DNA of 64,000 bases. It comes from an uncultured Micrococcales bacterium (GTDB lineage Bacteria > Actinomycetota > Actinomycetes > Actinomycetales > Microbacteriaceae). The first letter of the stretch is position 1. Every line of letters begins with the position of its first letter. The DNA is taken from contig CAIRNX010000010.1 of the NCBI GenBank assembly GCA_903880095.1, positions 182,453 to 246,452 of the forward strand, read 5' to 3'. Shown here piece after piece: positions 34,123-43,583 of this stretch. The notes under the pieces are model-generated. The model searched no databases, had not been told where the DNA came from, and saw nothing but the letters and a program-made list of their open reading frames with translations. The position numbers were made by a program, and so were the translations under genes.

Positions 34123-35225
34123 ATAAACCCACCGCCGCGAATTAGCGGCACCCTGGTTTCTCTGTCGTCGATTGCCCCGTGTTGGCCAACCATTTTTAGG
34201 CTTTGAGCTTTAGAGGTGCGCCTGTCGTAAAAGGCTGTCTGACCCTTAGCAATCAACACGAAATCTGGCACGACGTCGATTGAGTGAGCGCCCAACACCC
34301 AACCTTGTTCTATCAGTTGATCAAAGGTCGCTAGATAGCCAACGACACCGGAGCCTTCAAATGCTCTGGCTGCAGCTTCTTTGTCGCCGTAACAGAAGAG
34401 TGCCCGAGGGTCGCCAACGGCCAAGGTGACGGATTCACAAAATCCTGGGATTGCGTCCAAATAAATATGGTTATCGGCAGACACGTCAATCACGCCGTGA
34501 TCGCCGGTTATCAAAACACCAAAAGGTCCACTTAGCGCTGACAGAGCGGAATCAATCGCTTCCAAGGCCTGAACCCATTGGCCAGAATCAACACCGAATC
34601 TATGTGCAGCTTGGTCTAATTCAGCAAAGTAAAGGTAGGTCAGGGTGTTCGGCTGGGACGCAATTCGTTTTGCCTCAAGTACTCGACGATTGAGGTCCGA
34701 TTCGGCATAAAACGCCGCTCCCGCCATGAAGACCTCAGTGAATCCGCTTCCTTCATACTCGGGTGAGGCAACCATGTGCCCCCAAACGCCGTGCTGCGCT
34801 CCAATTTCAATAACAGACTCGTTCTCTTGCCAAAGTCGGGGGTTCTCATTTGAACTCCATCCGGAGAGCATGTTTCGGGTTGCACCGTCGACACCGAGAA
34901 TTTGGTACCCAAGAATTCCGTGAGTTCCAGCCCGAAGCCCAGTACCGAAACTGGTGAGGCTCACCGCGGTGGTGCTCGGAAATCCGACCCTGATCGCATG
35001 GTCACCGGAGTCGACTAAAAGACGCGATAGGTTTCTGGCGTGGCCAGCATGCTCTTTCAAGTTAAGGTAGCCGAGACCATCAATTAGAACGACGACGGCA
35101 GATTTGACTTTGGGTAGCTTGAGCCTGTTTAGGTCTCCCCCGGTTATTGCGCCGAGTGCGCTGACGAACACGTCAGAGAGCCTCCCTACATCTTTTGGGG
35201 CAGGCGGTAGCATCGTCAGAGTCAT
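34119..35225 (-). CDS. Alkaline phosphatase superfamily nucleotide pyrophosphatase/phosphodiesterase
   Basis: A 368-residue member of the type I phosphodiesterase/nucleotide pyrophosphatase family. Metal and nucleophile motifs are AVVVLIDGLGYLNLKEH (Asp), GFPSTTAVSLTSFGTGL (nucleophile Thr), AELDQAAHRFGVDSG (Asp, His) and GVLITGDHGVIDVSADNH (Asp-His). No signal peptide is seen, so it is probably cytoplasmic. Substrate unknown. The gene lies between sepH and parC in Actinobacteria generally. The start follows a G-rich stretch (GGGGGG) that may serve as ribosome site. Confidence 0.88.
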   Translation of the reverse strand: MTLTMLPPAPKDVGRLSDVFVSALGAITGGDLNRLKLPKVKSAVVVLIDGLGYLNLKEHAGHARNLSRLLVDSGDHAIRVGFPSTTAVSLTSFGTGLRAGTHGILGYQILGVDGATRNMLSGWSSNENPRLWQENESVIEIGAQHGVWGHMVASPEYEGSGFTEVFMAGAAFYAESDLNRRVLEAKRIASQPNTLTYLYFAELDQAAHRFGVDSGQWVQALEAIDSALSALSGPFGVLITGDHGVIDVSADNHIYLDAIPGFCESVTLAVGDPRALFCYGDKEAAARAFEGSGVVGYLATFDQLIEQGWVLGAHSIDVVPDFVLIAKGQTAFYDRRTSKAQSLKMVGQHGAIDDRETRVPLIRGGGFI

Positions 35226-35252
35226 CCCCCCAAGTGTGCCACAGAGTGAGAA

Positions 35253-37664
35253 ATGACTAGTCAGAAGCCAGAAGAACGCATCGTCGATATCGACCTAAGA
35301 GTCGAGATGCAAGAGTCGTTCTTGGAGTACTCGTACTCGGTCATTTACGCAAGAGCACTACCTGACGCACGAGACGGCTTGAAGCCTGTACATCGCCGCA
35401 TCATTTATCAAATGGGCGAGATGGGGCTTCGACCAGACAAAGGCCACGTTAAATCTGCGCGTGTCACCGGTGAGGTCATGGGAAAGCTTCATCCACACGG
35501 CGACGGAGCAATTTACGACGCGCTCGTTCGAATGTCTCAGCCCTTCACTCTTCGCGTGCCCCTGATCGATGGTCACGGAAACTTCGGTTCGCTAGATGAC
35601 GGACCAGCTGCTGCGCGTTACACCGAAGCTCGTCTGGCTCAAGCGGCAATGGCGATGAATGAGGGTCTAGACGAAGACGTAGTCGACTTTAAACCGAACT
35701 ACGACGCCCAGCTCACCGAACCCGAGGTTTTGCCAGCCGGATTCCCTAACCTATTAGTGAACGGCTCGGCAGGAATCGCGGTCGGCATGGCGACGAACAT
35801 GCCGCCACACAACATGCGCGAAGTTGTGGCTGCCGCGATTTTCTTGCTCGAAAACCCAGAGGCCACCACGACTCAACTGATGAAATACGTTCCGGGCCCC
35901 GATCTACCAACCGGAGGTATCATCGTTGGTCTCGATGGCGTGAAAGACGCCTACGAGAGTGGAAGAGGAGCATTCAAGACCCGCGCGAAGGTGGCAATCG
36001 AAAGCGTTTCGCCTCGAAAATTAGGGCTCGTAGTAACTGAACTTCCATACCTTGTTGGGCCAGAAAAGATCATTGAAAAGATTAAGGAAGGCGTAAACAG
36101 CAAAAGACTTCAAGGTATCGCCGACGTCACAGACCTTACCGACAGAACCAATGGCCTCAAGTTGGTCATTGAGTTAAAAACCGGTTTCGACCCACAGGTA
36201 GTTCTGGACTTGTTGTACCGATTCACTCCGATGGAAGATTCGTTCAGCATCAACAACGTTGCCCTGGTTAATGGGCGACCTCAGGTTTTGGGGCTCAAAG
36301 ATCTCCTGGGCGTTTACCTCGCCCACCGCGTGACTGTCACGAGGCGGCGATCGAAGAATCGCCTCGGCAAACGCCAGGCTCGCCTCCACTTGGTCGAAGG
36401 CCTTTTGACTGCGATCCTGTCGATTGACGAAGTTATCCAAGTCATTCGCTCAAGCGATGAGGCCGATGAGGCAAAAAGCAAGCTCAAGCAGGTTTTCGAT
36501 CTTTCGGACGAACAGGCGGAGTACATTCTCGAACTCAGATTGCGCAGGCTCACCAAGTTCTCAAAGATTGAACTCGACGCCGAAGCCGAGAAATTGCGAT
36601 CCGAGATTGAAGAGCTTCAGCGAATCCTCTCAGATGACGCCATATTGCGAAGCATCGTCTCGTCAGAAATGGCAGAGGTTGCGAAGATTTACGGTGACGG
36701 CAGACGCACCGAACTTCGCAATGAAACTGGCGAGGTCAAACCCCTGTCTGCGGCGAAAGCGGCCGACGTAGACGCGGGTCTAGCCGACACCGCATGCGTG
36801 ATAACCCTGACGTCCACCGGGCTTCTAGCTCGTTCTGGGGCCAGCGAGGCTGCACCAGGCGATTCGAAGCGCAAGAAGCACGACGCGATTTCTGCGCGCA
36901 TTGCTACAACGACTCGCAAAGACGTCGGCTTTCTAACCTCTGATGGAACCATGCACCGAATTCACGCCGGTGATATTCCGTCGACTGGCGAAGCCTTTGA
37001 CCAGGCAAGTGCCGTGGAGGTCTCGGAATTCCTTGGCTCACAAGGCGCCTCACTCATTGGCATCTTCGACATTTCTGGTGAAGCCGAAATTCTTATGGGC
37101 ACAAAGCAAGGTGTAGTCAAACGTGTCGCGGCAGACTACCCACCTAAGGACGAATTCGAAGTCATAGCCTTGAAAGAAGGCGACGAGCTGGTCGGTGCGG
37201 TAGACGCTTCTAGTGCCACTGAGTGCGTATTTGTTACCAACGATGCGCAATTGCTTCGCTTTGACGCGGGCACTCTACGCGCGCAGGGACGCGCTGCGTC
37301 AGGTGTAGCCGGCATCAACCTGAGCGACGGAGCCAGAGCTGTTCACTTTAGCGTTGTAAGAGATGCCGAGGATGCCTTTGTGGTCACCGCTGCGAATAGC
37401 TCAGATGCCCTATCAGGCACCGACTCAGGCAGCGTAAAGGTTTCTAAATTGTCTGAATTTCCAGCAAAGGGTCGAGCAACTGGTGGAGTTCGAGCGCAAA
37501 AATTCGTTCGAAACGAAGATCAGCTCTACTTTGCCGCTATCGTAGTCGGCGAGCCTATGGCAGCAGCCGTCGACGGAAAACCTCTAGAGCTTCCTGAACC
37601 CGCAAAACGCGATGCGAGCGGCGCGCCAGCGGCTGGATTCATCGCTTCGGTTGGAACTCGCTAA
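35253..37664 (+). CDS. parC: DNA topoisomerase IV / gyrase-type subunit A
   Basis: An 803-residue type IIA topoisomerase subunit A, cleaving and resealing DNA. The catalytic Tyr is in DGPAAARYTEARLAQAAMAM near residue 126, after DGLKPVHRRIIYQM and VMGKLHPHGDGAIYDALVRM. The C-terminal beta-pinwheel shows degenerate blades (TCVITLTSTGLLARSGASEA, GVVKRVAADYPPKDEFEV), with no clear GyrA-box, which favours ParC over GyrA. Its partner parE is encoded downstream on the opposite strand with only 4 bp between the stops. Confidence 0.9.
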   Translation: MTSQKPEERIVDIDLRVEMQESFLEYSYSVIYARALPDARDGLKPVHRRIIYQMGEMGLRPDKGHVKSARVTGEVMGKLHPHGDGAIYDALVRMSQPFTLRVPLIDGHGNFGSLDDGPAAARYTEARLAQAAMAMNEGLDEDVVDFKPNYDAQLTEPEVLPAGFPNLLVNGSAGIAVGMATNMPPHNMREVVAAAIFLLENPEATTTQLMKYVPGPDLPTGGIIVGLDGVKDAYESGRGAFKTRAKVAIESVSPRKLGLVVTELPYLVGPEKIIEKIKEGVNSKRLQGIADVTDLTDRTNGLKLVIELKTGFDPQVVLDLLYRFTPMEDSFSINNVALVNGRPQVLGLKDLLGVYLAHRVTVTRRRSKNRLGKRQARLHLVEGLLTAILSIDEVIQVIRSSDEADEAKSKLKQVFDLSDEQAEYILELRLRRLTKFSKIELDAEAEKLRSEIEELQRILSDDAILRSIVSSEMAEVAKIYGDGRRTELRNETGEVKPLSAAKAADVDAGLADTACVITLTSTGLLARSGASEAAPGDSKRKKHDAISARIATTTRKDVGFLTSDGTMHRIHAGDIPSTGEAFDQASAVEVSEFLGSQGASLIGIFDISGEAEILMGTKQGVVKRVAADYPPKDEFEVIALKEGDELVGAVDASSATECVFVTNDAQLLRFDAGTLRAQGRAASGVAGINLSDGARAVHFSVVRDAEDAFVVTAANSSDALSGTDSGSVKVSKLSEFPAKGRATGGVRAQKFVRNEDQLYFAAIVVGEPMAAAVDGKPLELPEPAKRDASGAPAAGFIASVGTR

Positions 37665-37668
37665 GTAA

Positions 37669-39750
37669 CTAAGCGTCGATGCGTTCGGTGTCAAAGTCGT
37701 CGGCCGAATCGATAATGAACTCGCGTCTTGGTGCAACTTCGTTACCCATAAGTAGCTCGAAAACCTTCTCAACAGCCTCGGCGTCGTCTACGGTCACCCT
37801 GCGCAACACGCGGTGGTCGCGATCCATGGTCGTTTCAGAAAGTTGGTCGGCATCCATCTCGCCAAGACCCTTGTAACGCTGGATGGGTTCCTGGTAGCGC
37901 TTGCCCTCAACTTTGAGTTTGGCCAATAGCGTCTCAAGTTCAGCCTGCGAATAGGTATAAATGGGCTCATTTGGCTTGCTGCCGTGATTAATCACCATGA
38001 CCCGGTGAAGAGGCGGAACGGCGGCATAAACTCGCCCAGCCTCCACGAGCGGCCTCATGTACCTAAAGAAAAGGGTTAGCAATAGGGTTCGAATGTGAGC
38101 GCCATCAACATCGGCATCAGACATGAGAATAACTTTGCCGTAGCGGGCTGCATCAAGATCGAAAGATCGGCCTGAACCTGCGCCGATTACCTGGATGATT
38201 GACGCACATTCGGCATTAGAGAGCATATCGTTCACCGAAGCCTTCTGCACGTTCAGGATTTTGCCGCGAATCGGCAGAAGAGCTTGAAATTCGCTGTTGC
38301 GAGCAAGTTTGGCAGTGCCGAGAGCAGAATCACCCTCGACGATAAATAGCTCCGAAACTTCTGTTTCCTGAGTTCTGCAATCAACCAACTTGGTTGGTAG
38401 CGACGAAGACTCGAGGGCATTTTTGCGTCTTTGTGTTTCTTTATGGGTTCTCGCACTGATGCGAGACTTCATTTCAGCAACAACCTTTTCGAGAAGAAGA
38501 GCCGACTGTGCCTTGTCGTCTCGCTTGACGCTCGTGAGGCGCTCGGTGAGAGCCTTTGTGATTACATTCGCGACGATGTTCTTAACCGCGGGTGTGCCCA
38601 AAATTTCTTTGGTTTGCCCCTCAAACTGAGGCTCGGCTAGGCGAACCGAAACGACGGCGGTCAGGCCAGCAAAGGCGTCATCTTTTTCGACCTTGTCGTT
38701 GCCCAGTTTTAGCTTCCTACTGTTGGCGTCAATCTGTGTGCGAAGAACCTTCAAAACCGCCTGTTCGAAACCGGCCAAGTGGGTGCCACCCTTAGGCGTC
38801 GAAATAATGTTCACGAAAGATCGGACTTCAGTGTCATAGCCGATGCCCCAGCGAAGAGCAACTTCGACATCACAGTTGCGCTCAACCTCGCGAGACTCCA
38901 TGTTTCCGGTTTCGTTCAAAACTGGAATGGTCTCGGTGAAAGCGCCCGAACCGCTGAGCCGCCATGTCGAAGTAAGTGCGGCATCCTTGGCTAAATACTC
39001 GGCGAACTCGAACAACCCACCGTCGAATTTGAACTGGTGAACTTCAGGCTCCAGTGTGCGCTCATCTGTGATGGTCAAGCCTAAGCCGGGCACCAAAAAC
39101 GCGGTTTGACGTGCCCGACCCAATAACTCATCGACAACGAAATTGGCATCTTTGACAAATATCTGAGGGTCAGCCCAGTATCGAACACGGGTGCCAGAAA
39201 CGCCTTTGCCAACCTTGCCGATCTCTCTCAACGAGCTGGCGTCCTCAAAAGGCTTGAAGGGGTTGTTTGGCGCAATGCCCTTTGCATCATCGAATAAACC
39301 TGGCTCGCCGCGCCTGAAAGACATCGCCCAAGTTTTACCGTCGCGATCGACCTCCACATCGAGCCGTTCAGATAGTGCGTTTACGACCGAGGCACCAACG
39401 CCATGAAAACCACCAGAGGCAGCGTAAGAGCCTGAGCCGAATTTTCCACCGGCGTGAAGTTTGGTGAATACGACTTCGACGCCGCTGAGCCCGGTTTTTG
39501 GTTCAATGTCGACAGGCACACCACGAGCCTTGTCTCGCACCTCGACGCTGCCGTCTTTGTGTAGCTGGATCTCGATTGACTCGCCGAAACCAGCCAGGGC
39601 CTCATCAACCGAGTTGTCGATAATTTCCCAAAGGCAGTGCATCAGACCGCGTGAGTCGGTGGAACCGATGTACATACCAGGGCGTTTGCGAACTGCCTCT
39701 AGTCCTTCGAGGACGCTGAGATGACGGGCGGAGTAATCGGTGTTTGGCAC
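37669..39750 (-). CDS. parE: DNA topoisomerase IV subunit B
   Basis: A 693-residue GHKL ATPase subunit. N-terminal ATP-binding motifs: RKRPGMYIGSTDSRGLMHCL, EIIDNSVDEALAGFGESIEI and GGFHGVGASVVNALSERLDV; the TOPRIM domain has LFIVEGDSALGTAKLARNS and ILMSDADVDGAHIRTLLLTL; the C-terminal YKGLGEMDADQLSETTMD is conserved. The absence of an actinobacterial GyrB insertion and the partner parC support topoisomerase IV. The start is GTG at 39750, six bases after TAGCAT, with no ribosome site. It faces parC. Confidence 0.93.
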   Translation of the reverse strand: MPNTDYSARHLSVLEGLEAVRKRPGMYIGSTDSRGLMHCLWEIIDNSVDEALAGFGESIEIQLHKDGSVEVRDKARGVPVDIEPKTGLSGVEVVFTKLHAGGKFGSGSYAASGGFHGVGASVVNALSERLDVEVDRDGKTWAMSFRRGEPGLFDDAKGIAPNNPFKPFEDASSLREIGKVGKGVSGTRVRYWADPQIFVKDANFVVDELLGRARQTAFLVPGLGLTITDERTLEPEVHQFKFDGGLFEFAEYLAKDAALTSTWRLSGSGAFTETIPVLNETGNMESREVERNCDVEVALRWGIGYDTEVRSFVNIISTPKGGTHLAGFEQAVLKVLRTQIDANSRKLKLGNDKVEKDDAFAGLTAVVSVRLAEPQFEGQTKEILGTPAVKNIVANVITKALTERLTSVKRDDKAQSALLLEKVVAEMKSRISARTHKETQRRKNALESSSLPTKLVDCRTQETEVSELFIVEGDSALGTAKLARNSEFQALLPIRGKILNVQKASVNDMLSNAECASIIQVIGAGSGRSFDLDAARYGKVILMSDADVDGAHIRTLLLTLFFRYMRPLVEAGRVYAAVPPLHRVMVINHGSKPNEPIYTYSQAELETLLAKLKVEGKRYQEPIQRYKGLGEMDADQLSETTMDRDHRVLRRVTVDDAEAVEKVFELLMGNEVAPRREFIIDSADDFDTERIDA

Positions 39751-39756
39751 TTGGTA

Positions 39757-39762
39757 ATGCTA
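39757..39762 (-). promoter_or_regulatory. -10 element of a predicted leaderless parE promoter
   Basis: On the minus strand TAGCAT-TACCAA-GTG. The hexamer ends six bases before the GTG start of parE, with no ribosome site in between. The divergent DUF7455 gene starts 78 bp away, so regulatory sequence for both must lie in that space. Confidence 0.5.
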
Positions 39763-39828
39763 TTCGCCGATAGCGAAATAACGGCGTATCTGAAGGGCTA
39801 TGTCGGATGTCTGTGGTTCGATAGAGAC

Positions 39829-40038
39829 ATGGAAGAAACAGCAGTAGCACAAGAAACAAGCACATCACTAACCGCAGAAGACCGTTGCGACGTCTGCGGC
39901 GCTCAGGCCTACATTCGTGTGAGTTTGGCTACCGGTGAGCTACTGTTTTGCGGCCACCACGGTAAAGAGAACAAGCCGAAGCTCGAAGCAATCGCTTTGA
40001 AGTGGCAAGACGAAACTGATCGCCTGCTAGTTCGCTAG
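39829..40038 (+). CDS. DUF7455-like small zinc-binding protein
   Basis: A 69-residue protein with the actinobacterial pattern RCDVCGAQAYIRVSL, then LLFCGHHGKENKPKLEAIAL. The CxxC and CxHH groups form a likely zinc site. The family is conserved beside sigA/parE in Actinobacteria and has no known function. The ATG at 39829 gives the family's length; longer in-frame readings overlap the parE promoter. The TAG stop shares CTAG with the convergent gatD stop. Confidence 0.8.
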   Translation: MEETAVAQETSTSLTAEDRCDVCGAQAYIRVSLATGELLFCGHHGKENKPKLEAIALKWQDETDRLLVR

Positions 40039-40628
40039 TGCGCTCTGGCGCCCTCTGCGTAAAGATCAGCTTCGACCGAGTTCGCATTTGTCCCTACAGA
40101 AACACCAAGCCCAAAGAGCATTTGGTCCGCCAGTTCCGGTGTTCTAGCGAAAACTGGCCCGTGCACCATAGTGACGACGAACCTCTCCCCTAACAACGAA
40201 ATTACTGGCAAATTGGTGTCAGTGTTCACATACCCGAACGTTCTTGGTAATCCGCCATTGGCCTCAACATCGGCGTAATCACTAACTCTTTCAATTCGCT
40301 TGAAGTCGGGGCATAGCATTTCATAACAGCTTCCGACCGCTAGCCCGCTGACGCCAGCCGACGCCAGGTCTAGAGCCGCTGATCTAATCGAATCCGCATA
40401 TTCGGCAAAGCTACCCATGGCGGCCTTAGAGCCGTGGCCAAGCATGACGAACTTGCCTTCGGGCGAAGCAACAAGCTCTTTAGCGACAGCTTCAAAGTTT
40501 TCGGGCGCGACCTCGGTAACGCTAGACGCAACTCCAAGCCAGTCGAGGCGCTTTCGAAGCACAAAAACGTTGGCCTGGTCACCGTTCAAGTTGAGTCGAT
40601 CCGAGGCTAGAGTGAAAAATTCGATCAT
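40035..40628 (-). CDS. gatD: GatD-like glutamine amidotransferase, atypical active site
   Basis: A 197-residue class I glutaminase-like protein, related to GatD, which supplies ammonia to MurT for amidation of lipid II D-Glu. The N-terminus (LNLNGDQANVFVLRKRLDWL) and TMVHGPVFARTPELADQMLF, with the conserved His, match GatD. However, the usual glycine strand (GGGxD) reads VMLGHGSKAAMGS, and the nucleophile region usually written xCGxYQxLG reads LAVGSCYEMLCP, so the Cys sits two residues later or in a different elbow. It overlaps murT by 4 bp (ATGA). Family membership is clear; activity is uncertain. Confidence 0.75.
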   Translation of the reverse strand: MIEFFTLASDRLNLNGDQANVFVLRKRLDWLGVASSVTEVAPENFEAVAKELVASPEGKFVMLGHGSKAAMGSFAEYADSIRSAALDLASAGVSGLAVGSCYEMLCPDFKRIERVSDYADVEANGGLPRTFGYVNTDTNLPVISLLGERFVVTMVHGPVFARTPELADQMLFGLGVSVGTNANSVEADLYAEGARAH

Positions 40629-41899
40629 CTTTGAACCTCTTCGGGAGACCAGAAGCCGAGTGCTCGCCTCATGCGACGCATCGCATCGGCAGAGAAGATG
40701 ACCGTCTTATGGCCACGTTTAGGCGTCGGCAGGTCGAAAAATGCGTCGATCGCCTGGTCAAGATCGTGATGAACGGCTCCGATTGGCACGCCGTGATACT
40801 TCAATAGGAGCGCTGCCTGATCCGCCTGCAAACCAGTGACGACGTCGACGTGACTGAGATTCGAATAGTCAACCGTCCACATCCACGACGGGTCATGAAC
40901 GTCTTTTCCGATGGCAAAGAGTATTTGCTCCGGGTCACCCTCTAGGTTGTCGATATTCAGCTGCATCGAACCTGGGTTTTGAACAAGGATGAATTCAACT
41001 TTTTGTCCGCGAACCTCGGTGATCTCGCCGCGCGCAAAAACAGGTGGCAAGTTGTTGAGGGTTTCTGCCGAAAGCGCGAAGTCGAAGTTTGGGCCCAGGA
41101 GGTCTCGCGCACTTTGTAGCGCTGCGATTGCATCAACAGCGAAATGAAGACCACGGTTTGGTAGCACAACCGGCTTTTTGCCAAGACCATTGAGTTCCGC
41201 ATCGAAAGCCTTGGCAGCAAGGTTTCTAACCTCTGCGACAACCAATGGTCGTGCGCCCACGGCTTGATACACGGGGGCAGTCGCCAAGCCGAAACGTTCG
41301 GTGGCCAAAGACGGCTCGTCTACACCAAACCACGAAACGGTAGCTTCTGTTGGGTGATCCTCGAGCATGATTCGCAAGTTCGGGTCGTCCGCATTCAAGA
41401 GCAGAGACGTCGTTGCTCTCGAAGCAACCAACCCGAGATCCTCGCGGACTAGTTCAGGGTCGACGAAGCGGTCGAGCTGATCCTCCATGACGTTCAACAC
41501 GGTAACCTGACGCGGGGCGACATGTTTGGTGAGTTCGGCCGCATGAGCCTCATCCATCTCGAGTATCGCTATCTCGCCTGGGAGCCGGCCGGTCATACTT
41601 GCCTGCTCAACAATTGCCGAGAAGAAGCCCTGCAAGATGTTGGCGGTTGATGGGTTAGTGAAGACCTTTAAGCCGTGGGCTCGAACTATGGAAACCAACA
41701 TCTTTGTTGTCGTCGACTTACCCGCAGACCCAGTTACAACGACCAACCCGCCAGAAAATTTTTTGAGGCTTTTGGCGAGCAAATCTGGAGCAATTTTGCT
41801 TACCACGAGACCAGGGAACGCAGATCCCCCGCCTTTTCGAACTAAGCGAATAAGGACGCGCAAAACCCTACCGACCGCAAGGGCAAGTAGGGTGCGCAC
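40625..41899 (-). CDS. murT: MurT-like Mur ligase (DUF1727), cysteine-free
   Basis: A 424-residue Mur-ligase family protein with N-terminal hydrophobic start, ATP loop GLVVVTGSAGKSTTTKMLVS, Mur-type ILEMDEAHAAELTKHVAPRQ and NVMEDQLDRFVDPELVRED, and a C-terminal DUF1727 domain (EFILVQNPGSMQLNIDNLEG, DPSWMWTVDYSNL). MurT with GatD amidates lipid II. Characterised MurTs carry a four-cysteine zinc ribbon in the central domain; this protein has no cysteine at all, and the region after DEPSLATERFG is short. It starts with GTG directly after sigA and overlaps gatD. Confidence 0.8.
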   Translation of the reverse strand: MRTLLALAVGRVLRVLIRLVRKGGGSAFPGLVVSKIAPDLLAKSLKKFSGGLVVVTGSAGKSTTTKMLVSIVRAHGLKVFTNPSTANILQGFFSAIVEQASMTGRLPGEIAILEMDEAHAAELTKHVAPRQVTVLNVMEDQLDRFVDPELVREDLGLVASRATTSLLLNADDPNLRIMLEDHPTEATVSWFGVDEPSLATERFGLATAPVYQAVGARPLVVAEVRNLAAKAFDAELNGLGKKPVVLPNRGLHFAVDAIAALQSARDLLGPNFDFALSAETLNNLPPVFARGEITEVRGQKVEFILVQNPGSMQLNIDNLEGDPEQILFAIGKDVHDPSWMWTVDYSNLSHVDVVTGLQADQAALLLKYHGVPIGAVHHDLDQAIDAFFDLPTPKRGHKTVIFSADAMRRMRRALGFWSPEEVQR

Positions 41900-41902
41900 T
41901 GA

Positions 41903-43453
41903 CTAATCCTCGCGGAATTCGCGAAGCGCTGGAGAACGAGACGGGTGTCTAAGCTTTGACATCGTCTTGGCTTCGATCTGGCGAATTCGTTCACGAGTAA
42001 CACCGAACTCTTCACCAATTTGATCGAGAGTCTTCTGAACGCCATCGCCAAGTCCGAAACGGCTGCGGATAACGCCAGCCTCTCTAGGGTGAAGGGTTCC
42101 GAGAATGCGCTCGAGTTCACGCTTTAGCATGACCTGTGAGATCGCTTCAGCGGGCGCAATCGCGTCGGTGTCCTCGATGAGGTCACCAAATTCGCTGTCG
42201 CCGTCTTCACCTAGAGGTGTCGAAAGGGAGATTGGTTCACGTCCGTACTTCTGAACCTCAACCACTTTTTCAGGAGTCATGTCGAGCTCACGGGCGAGCT
42301 CTTCAGGAGTAGGTTCGCGACCTAGGTCCTGCAGCAACTGGCGCTGAACACGTGCGAGCTTATTGATGACTTCAACCATGTGAACTGGGATGCGGATGGT
42401 GCGGGCCTGGTCGGCCATGGCGCGAGTGATTGCCTGGCGAATCCACCAGGTTGCATAGGTTGAGAACTTATAACCCTTGGTGTAATCAAACTTTTCTACG
42501 GCGCGAATTAGGCCAAGGTTTCCCTCTTGGATTAGATCCAAGAACTGCATACCTCTACCGGTGTAGCGCTTTGCAAGGCTAACTACGAGACGAAGGTTTG
42601 CCTCAAGGAGGTGACTCTTCGCTCGTTCGCCGTCCTTCATGACCCTCTTAAGATCAAAGGTCATTTCACGAGAAAGCTTCTTGCCACCCTGCTCGAGCTT
42701 CTCTTGGGCAAAAAGACCAGCTTCGATGCGCTTTGCTAGCTCAACTTCGAGCTCTGCATTCAGAAGAGCGACCTTACCGATTTGCTTTAGGTAGTCCTTA
42801 ACAGGGTCAGCGGTTGCGCCAGTGATTGTCGTCGTTTGAACTGGAATATCGTCTTCGTCAGCGTGCGATAGAACGAATCCGCCACTCGCTTCAACAGCTT
42901 TTTCAGTTTCCTTAGCAGAAGGGTCTTCGTGCGAGTCATCCTCTGAGTTGTCTTCTTCGGCGGCAAGATCAACAACTTCTGTTGCCTCGGCGACAATGTC
43001 GCTTACCGAAAGATCTACATCGTCTTCGATGTCATCTATTACATCTTCATCAAGTTCTGAGGTCTTTGAAGCCTTGGTTGCCTTTGGCTTTGGAGTCGCC
43101 TTGACTGCGGCCTTGGCGGCAGGTTTTGCGGCTGCCTTTGGTTCAGTCTTTGCGGCGGTCTTGGCCGCAGCCTTTACGGCAGCCTTGGGCGCCTCGACTT
43201 TGGTTTTTGCTACCGACTTCGCGGCGGGCTTAGCATCAGCCTTCACAGGCGGTTTCGCAGCCGGCTTCGCGACAGGCTTGGCGACAGGCTTGGCTTCGGC
43301 CTTTCCTGCAGGCTTCTTAGCCGCTGCTGGCTTAGCCGCTGCTGGCTTAGCCGCAGGTTTTTCTGCCGGCGTCGCTGGAACTTCTGCGGGCTTGCGTGCA
43401 CCAAATAGTCCACGCTTTTTGCCTGGTGCTTGCTCCGGCTTGTCTTTAGCCAA
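41903..43453 (-). CDS. sigA: Principal RNA polymerase sigma factor
   Basis: A 516-residue primary sigma-70 factor. The first 150 residues are Ala/Lys/Pro repeats ([16 protein letters not shown] and onward), then an acidic region ([18 protein letters not shown]). Regions 1.2-2 start at [20 protein letters not shown], region 2.4 contains [20 protein letters not shown], region 3 [20 protein letters not shown], and region 4.2 [20 protein letters not shown]. The start is TTG at 43453 with AGAGGA 10 bases upstream. The 130-bp upstream region carries TTGACA at about 43498-43503 (minus strand). HrdB/SigA of Actinobacteria share the basic N-terminal extension. Confidence 0.97.
   Translation of the reverse strand: MAKDKPEQAPGKKRGLFGARKPAEVPATPAEKPAAKPAAAKPAAAKKPAGKAEAKPVAKPVAKPAAKPPVKADAKPAAKSVAKTKVEAPKAAVKAAAKTAAKTEPKAAAKPAAKAAVKATPKPKATKASKTSELDEDVIDDIEDDVDLSVSDIVAEATEVVDLAAEEDNSEDDSHEDPSAKETEKAVEASGGFVLSHADEDDIPVQTTTITGATADPVKDYLKQIGKVALLNAELEVELAKRIEAGLFAQEKLEQGGKKLSREMTFDLKRVMKDGERAKSHLLEANLRLVVSLAKRYTGRGMQFLDLIQEGNLGLIRAVEKFDYTKGYKFSTYATWWIRQAITRAMADQARTIRIPVHMVEVINKLARVQRQLLQDLGREPTPEELARELDMTPEKVVEVQKYGREPISLSTPLGEDGDSEFGDLIEDTDAIAPAEAISQVMLKRELERILGTLHPREAGVIRSRFGLGDGVQKTLDQIGEEFGVTRERIRQIEAKTMSKLRHPSRSPALREFRED
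43269..43357. repeat. Short tandem repeats encoding the Ala/Lys/Pro part of SigA
   Basis: Within sigA, the 12-bp unit gcgacaggcttg is repeated exactly at 43269-43280 and 43281-43292, and the 15-bp unit cttagccgctgctgg is repeated exactly at 43316-43330 and 43331-43345, with a third partial copy. Both units are multiples of three, so slippage would change the number of KPVA or KPAAA units without a frameshift. Confidence 0.8.
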
Positions 43454-43583
43454 TGTGTCTCATTCCTCTAGCCTTCTCAGGGCAGAACTTAGACCCATGT
43501 CAAATCCGCTCAATTGCGGACGACTGGGTCCTTATTTATTATGCCATTGTCTGCAAGCTAATGTTCGCAGGCTCGACGCGGAA

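Noticed and set aside
43446..43463. Five-codon upstream frame (ATG AGA CAC ATT GGC TAA) overlapping the sigA TTG start
   Set aside because: The AGAGGA lies directly against this ATG, with no spacing, and fits the sigA TTG 10 bases downstream better; too short to call.
43513..43542. Plus-strand TTGCGG-N17-TATTAT promoter-like sequence upstream of sigA
   Set aside because: The -35 is poor and nothing is encoded downstream on the plus strand; an antisense RNA into the MFS gene is possible but unsupported.
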